Assembly: GCF_049354825.1 (NCBI RefSeq)
Contig: NZ_CP186480.1
Coordinates: 2,108,001 to 2,172,000 of the forward strand
Direction: 5' to 3'
Length of the DNA: 64,000 bases
Source of the DNA: Novosphingobium sp049354825
GTDB taxonomy: Bacteria; Pseudomonadota; Alphaproteobacteria; Sphingomonadales; Sphingomonadaceae
A model generated the notes under the pieces. It did no database searches. It was not told where the DNA came from and was given only the letters and a program-made list of their open reading frames with translations. Positions 53,525 to 62,269 of this stretch are shown here, piece by piece. Each line of letters starts with the position of its first letter. The stretch's first letter is position 1. The translations under genes were made by a program, and so were the position numbers.

Positions 53525-53932
53525 TCAGGCGCTGCCGCTGTCCCCGAACGCCCACATCCGCTCCAGGTTGTAGAAGCTGCGCACTTCGGGGCGGAACAGG
53601 TGGACGACCACGTCGCCGGCATCGATCAGGACCCAGTCGGCGGCCGGAAGGCCTTCGATCCGGGCTGGGGCAAAGCCGCCCTGCTTGATCCGTTCCGACA
53701 GTTTCTGCGCCATCGCCGCGACCTGACGCGTCGAACGGCCCGACGCCACGATCATGTGGTCGGCGATGGAGGATTTGCCTTCGAGCGGGATGGAGACGAT
53801 CTCCTGGGCCTGATCGTCATCCAGCGACTGGAGGACCAGCGCGTGAAGCGAGCCCGGAGCGGCCCCGAAATCCTGGAGATTCAGCGGCGCGGGATGGCCG
53901 GCGGCAGCCGGCACGGAGGGCGAAGCGTTCAT
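53525..53932 (-). CDS. rsfS: Ribosomal silencing factor RsfS
   Basis: Protein of 135 aa that binds ribosomal protein L14 and blocks subunit joining under starvation. The conserved core begins at ALVLQSLDDDQAQEIVSI and includes SSIADHMIVASGRSTRQVAAMA, then GLPAADWVLIDAGDVVVHLF and RSFYNLERMW. About 28 poorly conserved residues precede the core; a start closer to it cannot be excluded. The ATG directly abuts the nadD TAA. Confidence 0.94.
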   Translation of the reverse strand: MNASPSVPAAAGHPAPLNLQDFGAAPGSLHALVLQSLDDDQAQEIVSIPLEGKSSIADHMIVASGRSTRQVAAMAQKLSERIKQGGFAPARIEGLPAADWVLIDAGDVVVHLFRPEVRSFYNLERMWAFGDSGSA

Positions 53933-54595
53933 TTAGGCGGGATCGGCTCCTGGAGGGTGGGCGGCGGCCGTCACCAATCGGTGCGTGACGGAGTCGCGGA
54001 TGGGTCGGCCAAGGTGGCGTTTCGCCCAGTCGGGATCGCGGCGGCGGACTGCTGTTGCCGAGCGCGGATCGGGGTCGAAACGCAGCGAAATCAGGGCCGG
54101 GGTGCTCCATCCTGCCCGGTGTTGCAAGCTGGCGGGCGGCACCCGGTAGCGCCGCAGCCAGGCCATCGCGGGGCTCGCGGCGGCATCGCCATCATAGCTT
54201 GGACGCGCGATAACCGCAATCGGCATGGTCCGGGCGATCGCGCGCCAGTTCTTCCACTTGTGAAATTGCGCCAGGTTGTCCGCCCCCATCAGCCACACGA
54301 AGGCGATCCGGGGATAGCGGCGCTTGAGCGCGCGCAGCGTGTCGAGCGTGTAGACGGTGCCCAGCTCATGCTCGATCGCGGTGGCCCGGATCGGCGCTCC
54401 GCGCGCCGCTGCCTGCGCCGAGGCCAGCCGGGCGGCGAGCGGCGCCATGCCCGCCCCGGGCTTGAGCGGATTGCCCGGCGATACCAGCCACCACACCTCG
54501 TCGAGGCCAAGCGCGTTCAGCGCGAACAGGCTGATCCGGCGGTGGCCGCCGTGCGCCGGGTTGAAGCTCCCGCCCAGAAGCCCGACGCGTTTCAC
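53933..54595 (-). CDS. nadD: Nicotinate-nucleotide adenylyltransferase
   Basis: Enzyme (220 aa) that adenylates nicotinate mononucleotide in NAD synthesis. The nucleotidyltransferase motif GLLGGSFNPAHGGHRRISL (HxGH) is at the start. VWWLVSPGNPLK and FVWLMGADNLAQFHKWKNW are family landmarks, and RSATAVRRR replaces the usual ISSTxIR near the end. The GTG at 54595 is used, in a GTGA overlap with the aldo/keto reductase stop. The frame is open further upstream only as a shadow of that gene. Confidence 0.94.
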   Translation of the reverse strand: MKRVGLLGGSFNPAHGGHRRISLFALNALGLDEVWWLVSPGNPLKPGAGMAPLAARLASAQAAARGAPIRATAIEHELGTVYTLDTLRALKRRYPRIAFVWLMGADNLAQFHKWKNWRAIARTMPIAVIARPSYDGDAAASPAMAWLRRYRVPPASLQHRAGWSTPALISLRFDPDPRSATAVRRRDPDWAKRHLGRPIRDSVTHRLVTAAAHPPGADPA

Positions 54596-55647
54596 CCGGG
54601 AACGCGGCGCGGCGTGACCTTGGTATCGCGGTACGGCCCCTGCATCTCCATCATCCAGCCGGGGTATTCGCGCGGCAGCGCCGAGACCGCGTTCAGCGTT
54701 TCGAGGTCCGCGGCGCTCAGCTCCACCGTGGTCGCGGCGATGTTGTCGGCCAGCTGGTCGGCCCGCTTGGCCCCGACGATGACGGTGGAAACCACGTCCT
54801 GGTACAGCAGCCAGGCCAGCGCGACCTGGGCGACGGTAATGCCGCGTGCATCGGCGATGGCGCGCATCGCGTCGATCACGTTCCAGGCGCGGTCCTCGTC
54901 GACGATCGGGAAATCGAACACCGCGCGGCGGCCTTCGCCCTTCTTCGCGCCATCGGCGTCGCGCGAATACTTGCCCGACAGCAACCCGCCGGCCAGCGGG
55001 CTCCACACCATCAGGCCCACGCCCTCGCTTTGCAGCATCGGCACGATCTCGCGCTCAAGGTCGCGCCCGGCGACGGTGTAATAGGCCTGGAGCGAGGCGA
55101 AGCGTTCCAGCCCCAGCCGCTCCGAAATGCCCAGCGCCTTGACGATCTGCCACGCCGCCCAGTTCGACACGCCGATATAGCGGGCGCGGCCGGTGCGGAC
55201 GATATCGTCGAGCGCGCGCAGCGCTTCCTCGATCGGGGTCTGCCGGTCCCAGCCGTGGATCTGGTACAAATCGACGTAATCGGTGCCAAGCCGCTTCAGG
55301 CTGGCGTCGATCTGGTCGAGCAAGTGCTTGCGGCTGGTGCCGGCGTCATTCGCGCCTTCGCCCATCGTGCCCATCGCCTTCGTCGCCAGCACGAGGCCCG
55401 AACGCTTGAGGCCGAGCGCGCGGATGGCGCCGCCGGTGAACTCCTCGGACTGTCCGGTGGTGTAGACGTTGGCGGTGTCGACGAAGTTGATCCCGGCATC
55501 GAAGGCCTGGCGCACCAGCGCGGTCGAGGCATCCTGGTCGAGCCCGGCGATCGCGCCGAAGCGGCCGGGGTTGGTGCCGAAGGTCATCGTGCCGAGGCAC
55601 AGTTCCGAAACGATCAGGCCGGTCGAGCCGAGGCGGTTGTAATGCAT
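54592..55647 (-). CDS. Aldo/keto reductase
   Basis: NADPH-dependent oxidoreductase (351 aa) with the AKR TIM barrel. The catalytic tetrad is visible as Asp and Tyr in FVDTANVYTTGQS, Lys in VLATKAMG, and His in DLYQIHGWDRQ. IGVSNWAAWQI and WSPLAGGLLSGKYS are typical, as are the cofactor residues in VIVGAKRADQL. The physiological substrate is unknown. It lies between proA and nadD, which are adjacent in many relatives, and is translationally coupled to nadD. Confidence 0.9.
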   Translation of the reverse strand: MHYNRLGSTGLIVSELCLGTMTFGTNPGRFGAIAGLDQDASTALVRQAFDAGINFVDTANVYTTGQSEEFTGGAIRALGLKRSGLVLATKAMGTMGEGANDAGTSRKHLLDQIDASLKRLGTDYVDLYQIHGWDRQTPIEEALRALDDIVRTGRARYIGVSNWAAWQIVKALGISERLGLERFASLQAYYTVAGRDLEREIVPMLQSEGVGLMVWSPLAGGLLSGKYSRDADGAKKGEGRRAVFDFPIVDEDRAWNVIDAMRAIADARGITVAQVALAWLLYQDVVSTVIVGAKRADQLADNIAATTVELSAADLETLNAVSALPREYPGWMMEMQGPYRDTKVTPRRVPG

Positions 55648-55707
55648 GGTCGGGAATACCTTTCGCTTCGCAAGATGGGGCGCGCGCGCAGCCCCAGCAA
55701 GGGCGGC

Positions 55708-56985
55708 TCAGCCGCGAATCTGCCCGCTTCCCCGCACCAGCCACTTGTAAGTGGTCAGCCCTTCGAGCGCCACCGGCCCGCGCGCGTGAAGGCGCCCGGT
55801 GGCGATGCCGATCTCGGCGCCCAAACCGAACTCGCCGCCGTCGGCGAACTGGCTCGACGCGTTGGCCATCACGATGGCGCTGTCGACTTCGGCCAGGAAG
55901 CGCTCTTCAGCTTGCGAATCGCGCGCGACGATGGCGTCGGTATGGCCGGAGGAATGGCGCGCGACGTGGTGAAGCGCGGCGTCGAGCCCGTCGACCACCG
56001 CAACCGCCAGGACCGCATCGAGGTACTCGGTGTCCCAGTCCTCGTCGCTCGCCGCTGTCACCCGCGGGTCGAGCGCCTGCGCGCGCGCATCGCCGCGCAG
56101 CGCGCAGCCCGCATTGGCCAGCGCCGCGACCAGTGCCGGCGCGGCCGGATAGGTCGCGTCGACCAGCAGCGTCTCCATCGCCCCGCACACACCGGTGCGG
56201 CGCAGCTTGGCGTCGAGCGCGATGCGCACCGCGCTGTCCGGATCGGCCGAGGCGTGGACGTAGGTATGGTTGATGCCGTCGAGGTGCGCGAGGACGGGAA
56301 CGCGCGCCTCGTCCTGCACGCGCGCAACCAGGCCCTTGCCGCCGCGCGGAACGATCATGTCGATCAGCCCGGCGGCCCGCAGCATCGCGCCGACCGCGGC
56401 GCGGTCCTGCGTCGGCACCAGCTGGACCGCGTCAGCGGGCAGGCCGCCGGCAGCGATGCCGCGCGCAAAGGCGGTGTGCAGCGCACGGTTGCTGTGCGCC
56501 GCCTCGCTGCCGCCGCGCAGCAGCGCCGCGTTTCCGCTCATCACGCACAGCGCGGCGGCATCGGCGGTGACATTGGGGCGGCTTTCGTAAACGATGCCGA
56601 TCAGGCCGATCGGGATGCGCACGCGCTCGAGCGTCAGGCCGTTGGGACGCGTTGACCGGTCGATCACCGCGCCAACCGGATCGGGCAGCGCGGCAACCGC
56701 CTCGACCGCAGCGGCAATGCCCTCGAGGCGGCCGGGATCAAGGCGCAGGCGGTCGACCATTGCGGCGGGCAGGGCGGCAGCGGCGGACACATCGACCCGG
56801 TTGGCGGCGAGAATCGTTTGGGCGTCGGCGCGGATTTCGCGAGCGGCGCTGCGCAGCGCCGCGGCCTTCGTGGCGGTATCGGCCCTGGCCAGAAGGCGCT
56901 GCGCGGCGCGGCCCGCACCCGCCATTGCGGCGATCAGCGGCTCTGGCGGGAGGCCGGGATCGAGTCGGGCGGCGGATTCAGCCAT
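55708..56985 (-). CDS. proA: Glutamate-5-semialdehyde dehydrogenase (gamma-glutamyl phosphate reductase)
   Basis: NADPH-dependent enzyme (425 aa) of proline synthesis. Landmarks: RVRIPIGLIGIVYESRPNVT, NAALLRGGSEAAHSNRAL, and MIVPRGGKGLVARVQDEA. The catalytic Cys is in RRTGVCGAMETLLVD, followed by TEYLDAVLAVAVVDG and SSQFADGGEFGLGAEIGI. The length and all motifs are normal. proB is not next to it on this side. It is divergent from the M23-bactofilin pair. Confidence 0.95.
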   Translation of the reverse strand: MAESAARLDPGLPPEPLIAAMAGAGRAAQRLLARADTATKAAALRSAAREIRADAQTILAANRVDVSAAAALPAAMVDRLRLDPGRLEGIAAAVEAVAALPDPVGAVIDRSTRPNGLTLERVRIPIGLIGIVYESRPNVTADAAALCVMSGNAALLRGGSEAAHSNRALHTAFARGIAAGGLPADAVQLVPTQDRAAVGAMLRAAGLIDMIVPRGGKGLVARVQDEARVPVLAHLDGINHTYVHASADPDSAVRIALDAKLRRTGVCGAMETLLVDATYPAAPALVAALANAGCALRGDARAQALDPRVTAASDEDWDTEYLDAVLAVAVVDGLDAALHHVARHSSGHTDAIVARDSQAEERFLAEVDSAIVMANASSQFADGGEFGLGAEIGIATGRLHARGPVALEGLTTYKWLVRGSGQIRG

Positions 56986-57175
56986 GGCGGGCGCCTAACA
57001 GGCTGCCGCTGCCTTGTCATTCCGTGCAGCGATTCCGCTCGTGCGCTAAGCGTTCCAACGACTCGTCGTGCCGCTCGGGCGCTTGGCCGCGAGTCCCGGG
57101 AAGTTGATTCGATTCAGGTACCTGCGCGGGCTACCGGCCCGGCGGGGTATGCACTGACCGGGGTTAGGGGTCGAC

Positions 57176-58348
57176 TTGAAAGCTGTTTCCAGGGGCGGGC
57201 CGATCGCTCGCCTGCGAAGCTGGTTTCCGACGCGCGAGTTCTTCATGCGCTCGGAAGGCCAGGTTCGTTTCATTACCTTGTCCTCGCGTCTGCAGATGAC
57301 GGTAGCCGGCGTCGCCGCCGGGCTCGTCGCACTGTGGCTGATCAGCATGGCGGCGATGGGCGTCTCGCACGTGTTGTCCGTCAAGGACCGGCTCTCGCTG
57401 CTCGACCGTGAGGCGAAGGTCGCCGGCGCGGAGAGCCGCGTCTCGGCCTATCGCGGCGATCTCGACAAGGTGGTCGGCGACCTTCAGCGCCGCCAGGCCT
57501 TCATCGAGAAGGTGACCGAGGCCCACCTCGGCGACTTGCCGAGCGACGTGCGCAGCGGCGAGACGGTGTCGCAATCGTCGGGCGCCGCCGCCGAAACCGT
57601 GCGCAAGGTCAGCGCCGCGCTGCCCGAAGCGGGCTCGCTGGCGCAGCTCGAAGCCCGCCAGCTCGCTTATGTCGAGAACCTGACCCGCCTTGCCGACCGC
57701 CGCTCCGCCGCCGCCGAAAGCCGGCTGACACGGCTTGGCCTCAACCCCGGCACCATCCTGGCGCGGCTTAACGACCGCGAAGCGATGGGCGGTCCGCTGA
57801 TGGCGATGATGACATCCGCCGACGGTACCCTCGATCCGCGCTTCGAGCGCCTGGGCGCCAGCCTGGCGCGGATGGACGCGCTGGAGCGCGGGCTGCAGGC
57901 GCTGCCGCAGGTCCTGCCCGCCAGCCTCGAATACATCTCATCGGGCTTCGGCTTTCGCACGGACCCCTTCACGGGCGGCGGCGCGTTCCACCCCGGCCTC
58001 GATTTCCGCGGACCGATCGGCGCGCCGATCTACGCCGCCGCGGCGGGGCGGGTCAGCTTCGTCGGGCAGAAGTCGGGATACGGCAACTGCGTCGAGATCG
58101 ACCATGGCAACGGCCTGGTAACCCGTTACGCGCACATGTCTGGTTTCCGCACCCTGGTCGGCCGCGAGGTTGCCCCGGGCGCGATCATCGGCCTGATCGG
58201 GTCGACCGGACGCTCGACCGGCCCGCACCTTCATTTCGAGGTCCGGATCAACGGTTCGCCGGTTAACCCGCGGCCCTTCCTGGAAGCAACGGCAGATGTT
58301 CAGCAAAAACGAAACCCAGCGGCCCAGGGCCGAGCGAACCGGGGCTGA
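57176..58348 (+). CDS. Membrane-anchored M23 (LytM) peptidase
   Basis: Protein of 390 aa with a cytoplasmic N-terminal segment of about 38 residues, one membrane span (about 41-63, TVAGVAAGLVALWLISMAAM) and a periplasmic coiled coil. The M23 domain (about 252-370) has intact zinc ligands: HPGLD (H272, D276) and HLH (351, 353), in contrast to EnvC in this window. It should cut peptidoglycan cross-bridges. The TTG start at 57176 has AGGGG 6 bases upstream. It overlaps the bactofilin gene by 53 bases. M23 peptidase-bactofilin pairs are known to shape cells in several bacteria, which supports a morphogenetic role. Confidence 0.9.
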   Translation: MKAVSRGGPIARLRSWFPTREFFMRSEGQVRFITLSSRLQMTVAGVAAGLVALWLISMAAMGVSHVLSVKDRLSLLDREAKVAGAESRVSAYRGDLDKVVGDLQRRQAFIEKVTEAHLGDLPSDVRSGETVSQSSGAAAETVRKVSAALPEAGSLAQLEARQLAYVENLTRLADRRSAAAESRLTRLGLNPGTILARLNDREAMGGPLMAMMTSADGTLDPRFERLGASLARMDALERGLQALPQVLPASLEYISSGFGFRTDPFTGGGAFHPGLDFRGPIGAPIYAAAAGRVSFVGQKSGYGNCVEIDHGNGLVTRYAHMSGFRTLVGREVAPGAIIGLIGSTGRSTGPHLHFEVRINGSPVNPRPFLEATADVQQKRNPAAQGRANRG

Positions 58349-58706
58349 CCCGATGGCGGGCGCATCCTTTTCGGTGTTCGGCGCCGACATCCGGATAACC
58401 GGCGATGTCGTTGCCGCCGCCGACCTGCACGTCGACGGGCGGATCGAGGGCGACGTCGCCTGCACCAACCTGGTCCAGGGCGAGGCGAGCGAGATCGTCG
58501 GCGCCATCTCGGCCACCAGCGCCCGTCTGGCCGGGACCGTGCGCGGCACGGTCACCGCCGGGCACCTGGTCGTTCTCAAGAGCGCGCGGATCCTGGGCGA
58601 CGTCCATTACGACGCGCTGACGGTTGAGCAGGGTGCGCAGCTTGAAGGGCGCCTGGCCCCGCGCGCGGCCGGCGAGGACGCGCCGGTGCTGACGCTCGCG
58701 AGCTAG
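58296..58706 (+). CDS. Bactofilin
   Basis: Cytoskeletal polymer-forming protein of 136 aa. It starts MFSKNETQRP, the short N-terminal MFSK-type membrane-targeting tail of bactofilins. A beta-helical core then runs from FSVFGADIRITGDVVAAADL through HVDGRIEGDV, ARLAGTVRGTVTAGHLV and SARILGDVHYDALTVEQGAQLEG. The MFSK tail argues for ATG 58296 inside the end of the M23 gene, rather than ATG 58353 after its stop. It probably recruits the M23 peptidase to a defined place on the membrane. Its stop overlaps the convergent ligase gene by 4 bases. Confidence 0.92.
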   Translation: MFSKNETQRPRAERTGADPMAGASFSVFGADIRITGDVVAAADLHVDGRIEGDVACTNLVQGEASEIVGAISATSARLAGTVRGTVTAGHLVVLKSARILGDVHYDALTVEQGAQLEGRLAPRAAGEDAPVLTLAS

Positions 58707-60382
58707 AGCCCGGCCTCGGCGCGCAGCGCCTTGCGGTCAAGCTTGCCGATCATCGTCTTGGGCAGGCTTTCGCGCACGACCACGCTGTCGACGCGCTCAT
58801 GCTTGCCGACGCGGGCATTGAGCCAGTCGCGCAGCGCCGTTCCTTCGACCGGATCGCGCACGGTCACGTAGGCACGCGGCATTTCGCCGCGGTAGGGATC
58901 GGGCACGCCGATAATTAGCGCCTCGCGGATCGCGGGGTGTGTCAGCAGCATGTCCTCGAGCTGGCTGGGAAACACCTTGAAGCCGCCGACGGCGATCATG
59001 TCCTTGAGGCGGTCGACGATCCGCACCCAGCCGTGCGCGTCGATCGTCGCGACGTCGCCGGTGCGCAGCCAGCGCCCGTCTGGCCGGGTCGCAAAAGCGT
59101 CGGCATCGGCGTCGGGCCGGTTCCAGTAGCCGGCCATGACCTGCGGCCCCTGGACGGCCAGTTCGCCCGGCTCACCGGGCGGCGCATCGCGCGCCGGATC
59201 GTCCTTGTCGAGCAGGCGCAGCCGCGTGGCCGGGATCGGTTGACCGATCGAGCCGGGCTGAAGCGGGCCTTCGTAGGGGTTGGTGGCGACGACCCCGGCG
59301 CTTTCGGTCAGCCCGTAACCTTCGACCAGGCGCGCGCCCGTGCGTTGCATGAAGGCGTCGCGCACAGGGTCGGGCAGCGGCGCCCCGCCCGAGATGCAGA
59401 CCCGCAGCGACGAGAAATCCGTCGTCGCCAGGTCCGGATGGTCGAGCAGCGCCTGGTACATCGTCGGCACGCCCGGCATCGCGGTGGCGCGCACGCGGGC
59501 CAGCGTCTTCAGCGCCTGTCCCGCCGCAAAGCGCGGCAGCATCGCGATGCAGCCGCCGTTGGCGACCGTGCGGTTCATCACGCAGGTCATCGCGAAGACG
59601 TGGAACAGCGGCAGCACGCCCATGATGACGTCGCGCCCGCCCTGGTGCGGATCGATCGCTTCGACCTGGCGCGCGTTGGCGCTGAGGTTCTGATGCGTCA
59701 GCATCGCGCCCTTGGGCGGCCCCGTCGTGCCGCCGGTGTATTGCAGCAGCGCCAGGTCCCGCTCAGGCTCGATCGCGACCGGGCGGGGCGGGTCGTTCCA
59801 GGACAAGAGGTCGTCCCAGCGGGTGACGTCGCCGCGCACGGGGATCGCAGTCAGCGCCTTGCGCCCCAGCGTGCGCAGCGCCAGGCCCTTAAAAGCCGGC
59901 AGCAACGCGGCCATCGACCCGACCACCAGCGTTTCCAGCGGCGAGTTGTCGAGCACGGTCAGCGCCGTCGGCAGCAGCGCCGCGACGTCAAGCGTAACCA
60001 GCACCCGCACGCCGGAATCGACCACTTGCGCTTCCAGCTCGGCAGCCGAGTAGAGCGGGCTGAAATTGACCGCGACCGCGCCGGCCATCATCGCGCCGTA
60101 GTAGGCGGCGACATAGATCGGCACGTTGGGCAGGAATATGCCGATCCGCTCGCCCTTGGCGATCCCGATCGCTTGCAGGCCCGATGCAAACGCGGTCGCT
60201 TCGCGGTAAAGCCGATCATAGCTGAACCGGCGGCCCATGAAGTCGACCAGCGGCTGCGGCCCGTGCGTCGCCGCCGCCCTTGCGAACAGGTCGGGCATCG
60301 ACAGCGGCGCGAACGGGGCATCCCAGGCGCCGGGATGGGCGTAGCCGGCGCGCCAGGGTTCGGGCGGGTTGCTGACATCCAT
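58703..60382 (-). CDS. fadD: Long-chain acyl-CoA ligase (AMP-forming)
   Basis: Adenylate-forming enzyme (559 aa) that activates a fatty acid to acyl-CoA via acyl-AMP. It shows the P-loop-like YTGGTTGPPKGAMLTH, GYGLTESAGVVATNP, and the hinge and C-terminal motifs WLRTGDVATIDAHGW, RLKDMIAVGGFKVFPSQLED and LPKTMIGKLDRKAL. The length is close to E. coli FadD. The chain length of the substrate is not predictable. It lies 44 bases downstream of wecB on the same strand, so it may be co-transcribed although metabolically unrelated. Confidence 0.92.
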   Translation of the reverse strand: MDVSNPPEPWRAGYAHPGAWDAPFAPLSMPDLFARAAATHGPQPLVDFMGRRFSYDRLYREATAFASGLQAIGIAKGERIGIFLPNVPIYVAAYYGAMMAGAVAVNFSPLYSAAELEAQVVDSGVRVLVTLDVAALLPTALTVLDNSPLETLVVGSMAALLPAFKGLALRTLGRKALTAIPVRGDVTRWDDLLSWNDPPRPVAIEPERDLALLQYTGGTTGPPKGAMLTHQNLSANARQVEAIDPHQGGRDVIMGVLPLFHVFAMTCVMNRTVANGGCIAMLPRFAAGQALKTLARVRATAMPGVPTMYQALLDHPDLATTDFSSLRVCISGGAPLPDPVRDAFMQRTGARLVEGYGLTESAGVVATNPYEGPLQPGSIGQPIPATRLRLLDKDDPARDAPPGEPGELAVQGPQVMAGYWNRPDADADAFATRPDGRWLRTGDVATIDAHGWVRIVDRLKDMIAVGGFKVFPSQLEDMLLTHPAIREALIIGVPDPYRGEMPRAYVTVRDPVEGTALRDWLNARVGKHERVDSVVVRESLPKTMIGKLDRKALRAEAGL

Positions 60383-60426
60383 GTCAGCATGGCTAGCGGC
60401 GGCGGCCGGCGCCGTCCAACGCTTTG

Positions 60427-61533
60427 TCAGCGCGGCGCCCCCGCGGCCAGGATGGCAGCGATCCGCCGTGCCGCGCGGCCGTCGCCATACGGGCTGTGCG
60501 CCAGCGCCATCGCGGCATGGGCGGCGGGATCGTCGAGCAGGCGAGCCGTCTCGGCCACGATGCGGGCGCTGTCGGTGCCGACCAGCCGCGCGGTCCCGGC
60601 GGCGACACCCTCGGGCCGCTCAGTCGTCTCGCGCAGGACGAGCACCGGCTTGCCGAGTGCGGGCGCCTCTTCCTGGACCCCGCCGCTGTCGGTCAGGATC
60701 ACGCTGGCGGCCGCCATCAGCGCGGCGAAATCGGGATAGGACAGGGCCGGCAACAGGATCACGCCGCCAAGGGCGCCCAGCCGCGCCCGGATGCGGCTGG
60801 CCACCGCCGGGTTGGGATGCAGCGGCAGCGCGACGGCGACGTCGCCGCGCGCGGCGAGCGCCGCCAGCGCCTCGATCACCGCATCGAGCGGGGGCCCGAT
60901 GTTCTCGCGACGGTGGCACGTCACCAGCAGCAGGCGGCGCGCGCCGAGATTTCCGAGCACGGCAGCAACGACGGACCCCGGCGACGAGCCGCGCAGCGCG
61001 AACAGCGCGTCGATCCCGGTGTTACCGGTCAGGTGAACGCTGGCTGCGTCGACGCGCTCGGCCAGCAGCGCGTCGACCGCGCCTTGCGTCGGGGCGAAGT
61101 GCAGGTCGGCCAGCAGCGTTATCGTGCGGCGATAGGCTTCTTCGGGGAAGGGCTGCGCCGGATCGCCCGAGCGCAGGCCCGCCTCGACATGCGCGACCGG
61201 GACCTGGCGATGAAAGGCGGCCAGTGCCCCGGCCAGCGCACTGGCCGTATCGCCCTGCACGATGACCCGGTCGGGCCGAGCGGCATCGAGAACACGGCCG
61301 ATACCCTCGGTCGCGGCGGCCAGCAGCGAGTCGAGCGACTGGCCCGGGCGCATGAGGTCAAGGTCGTGATCGGGGACGAGACCCGCAGGGGCCAGCACCT
61401 GATCCAGCAGCCCGCGGTGCTGCCCGGTGGCGCATACCTCTACGTGCACGGCGGGATCGGCGCGCAGCGCCGTCACCACCGGCATCAGCTTGATGGCCTC
61501 GGGACGCGTTCCGAGGACGACCAGCAGGCGCAT
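60427..61533 (-). CDS. wecB: UDP-N-acetylglucosamine 2-epimerase (non-hydrolysing)
   Basis: Enzyme (368 aa) that interconverts UDP-GlcNAc and UDP-ManNAc. It starts RLLVVLGTRPEAIKLMPV and has the family stretches VQGDTASALAGALAAF, VAHVEAGLRSGDPAQPFPEE, LVTCHRRENIG, and LTDSGGVQEEAPALGKPVLV with LRETTERPEGV. The ATG at 61533 is at the conserved start. Upstream in-frame codons overlap trcR and are not used. UDP-ManNAc could feed the polysaccharide locus 12 kb away. It follows trcR by 20 bases. Confidence 0.94.
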   Translation of the reverse strand: MRLLVVLGTRPEAIKLMPVVTALRADPAVHVEVCATGQHRGLLDQVLAPAGLVPDHDLDLMRPGQSLDSLLAAATEGIGRVLDAARPDRVIVQGDTASALAGALAAFHRQVPVAHVEAGLRSGDPAQPFPEEAYRRTITLLADLHFAPTQGAVDALLAERVDAASVHLTGNTGIDALFALRGSSPGSVVAAVLGNLGARRLLLVTCHRRENIGPPLDAVIEALAALAARGDVAVALPLHPNPAVASRIRARLGALGGVILLPALSYPDFAALMAAASVILTDSGGVQEEAPALGKPVLVLRETTERPEGVAAGTARLVGTDSARIVAETARLLDDPAAHAAMALAHSPYGDGRAARRIAAILAAGAPR

Positions 61534-61553
61534 CGTCCGGACGCGGTCGAAGC

Positions 61554-62255
61554 TCAGGCTTCTCCGGCCGATTCGGCGGCGCGCTTGGCTTCGAGCCAGG
61601 CGGCGGCTTCGGCTTCCTGCGCGGCTTCGGCGGCGGCCTTGGTGTTGGCATCCCGCTCGGCGCGCAGTTCCTCGATCAGGGCGCTGCGATCGTCGCCCAG
61701 GCGTGCGTCGTCGGCTGCTTCGTCGACCAGGCCGGCCTTCTTGGCCGCCTTGGCCACGATCCCGTCGAGCTCGCGCTGGCTGCACAGGCCCAGCGTCACC
61801 GGGTCCTTGGGCTGGATGTTGGCGATGTTCCAGTGGCTGCGATCGCGGATCGCCGCGATCGTCGTGCGCGTCGTGCCGATCAGCTTGCCGATCTGCGCGT
61901 CGGAGATTTCCGGGTGGTTCCGCAGGATCCAGGCGATGCCGTCGGGCTTGTCCTGGCGCTTGGACACCGGCGTGTAGCGCGGGCCCTTGGTGCGCGCGAC
62001 GGTGACCGGCGCCTTCTGCATCTTCAGCGAGTAACCCGAATCCGCCTGGCCCTTCTCGATCTCGGCCATGGTCAGTTCACCGGCGCGAACAGGATCGCGG
62101 CCGGTATACTTGCTGCTGGCCAGGTCGTCGGCCATGGCCTGGACCTCGAGGATGTGAAGACCGCAGAATTCCGCGATTTGCTCAAAGCTGAGCGCGGTGT
62201 TGTCGACCAGCCACGAGGCGGTGGCATGCGGCATCAGCGGGGTCGGCTGGGTCAC
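61554..62255 (-). CDS. trcR: TrcR-like cell-cycle transcriptional regulator (DUF1013)
   Basis: Protein of 233 aa of the DUF1013 family, conserved through alphaproteobacteria and described as the cell-cycle regulator TrcR. It has two helix-turn-helix-like parts: LSFEQIAEFCGLHILEVQAM near the N-terminus and ISDAQIGKLIGTTRTTIAAI in the middle. Between them is the conserved RTKGPRYTPVSKRQDKPD, with IAWILRNHPE just before the second. The C-terminus is an Ala/Glu-rich coiled coil. The GTG at 62255 has GGAG 6 bases upstream. The open frame continues upstream through a hairpin, so a longer form is unlikely. Confidence 0.9.
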   Translation of the reverse strand: MTQPTPLMPHATASWLVDNTALSFEQIAEFCGLHILEVQAMADDLASSKYTGRDPVRAGELTMAEIEKGQADSGYSLKMQKAPVTVARTKGPRYTPVSKRQDKPDGIAWILRNHPEISDAQIGKLIGTTRTTIAAIRDRSHWNIANIQPKDPVTLGLCSQRELDGIVAKAAKKAGLVDEAADDARLGDDRSALIEELRAERDANTKAAAEAAQEAEAAAWLEAKRAAESAGEA

Positions 62256-62269
62256 GTCTTTCTCCGGCA

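Noticed and set aside
51839..55081. Plus-strand open frame of 1080 codons spanning envC, rlmH, rsfS and nadD
   Set aside because: It covers five real minus-strand genes. Its composition is typical of an antisense frame in GC-rich DNA.
57115..57124. CAGGTACCTG palindrome upstream of the M23-bactofilin genes
   Set aside because: Ten bases only, no matching promoter spacing, and no known operator recognised.
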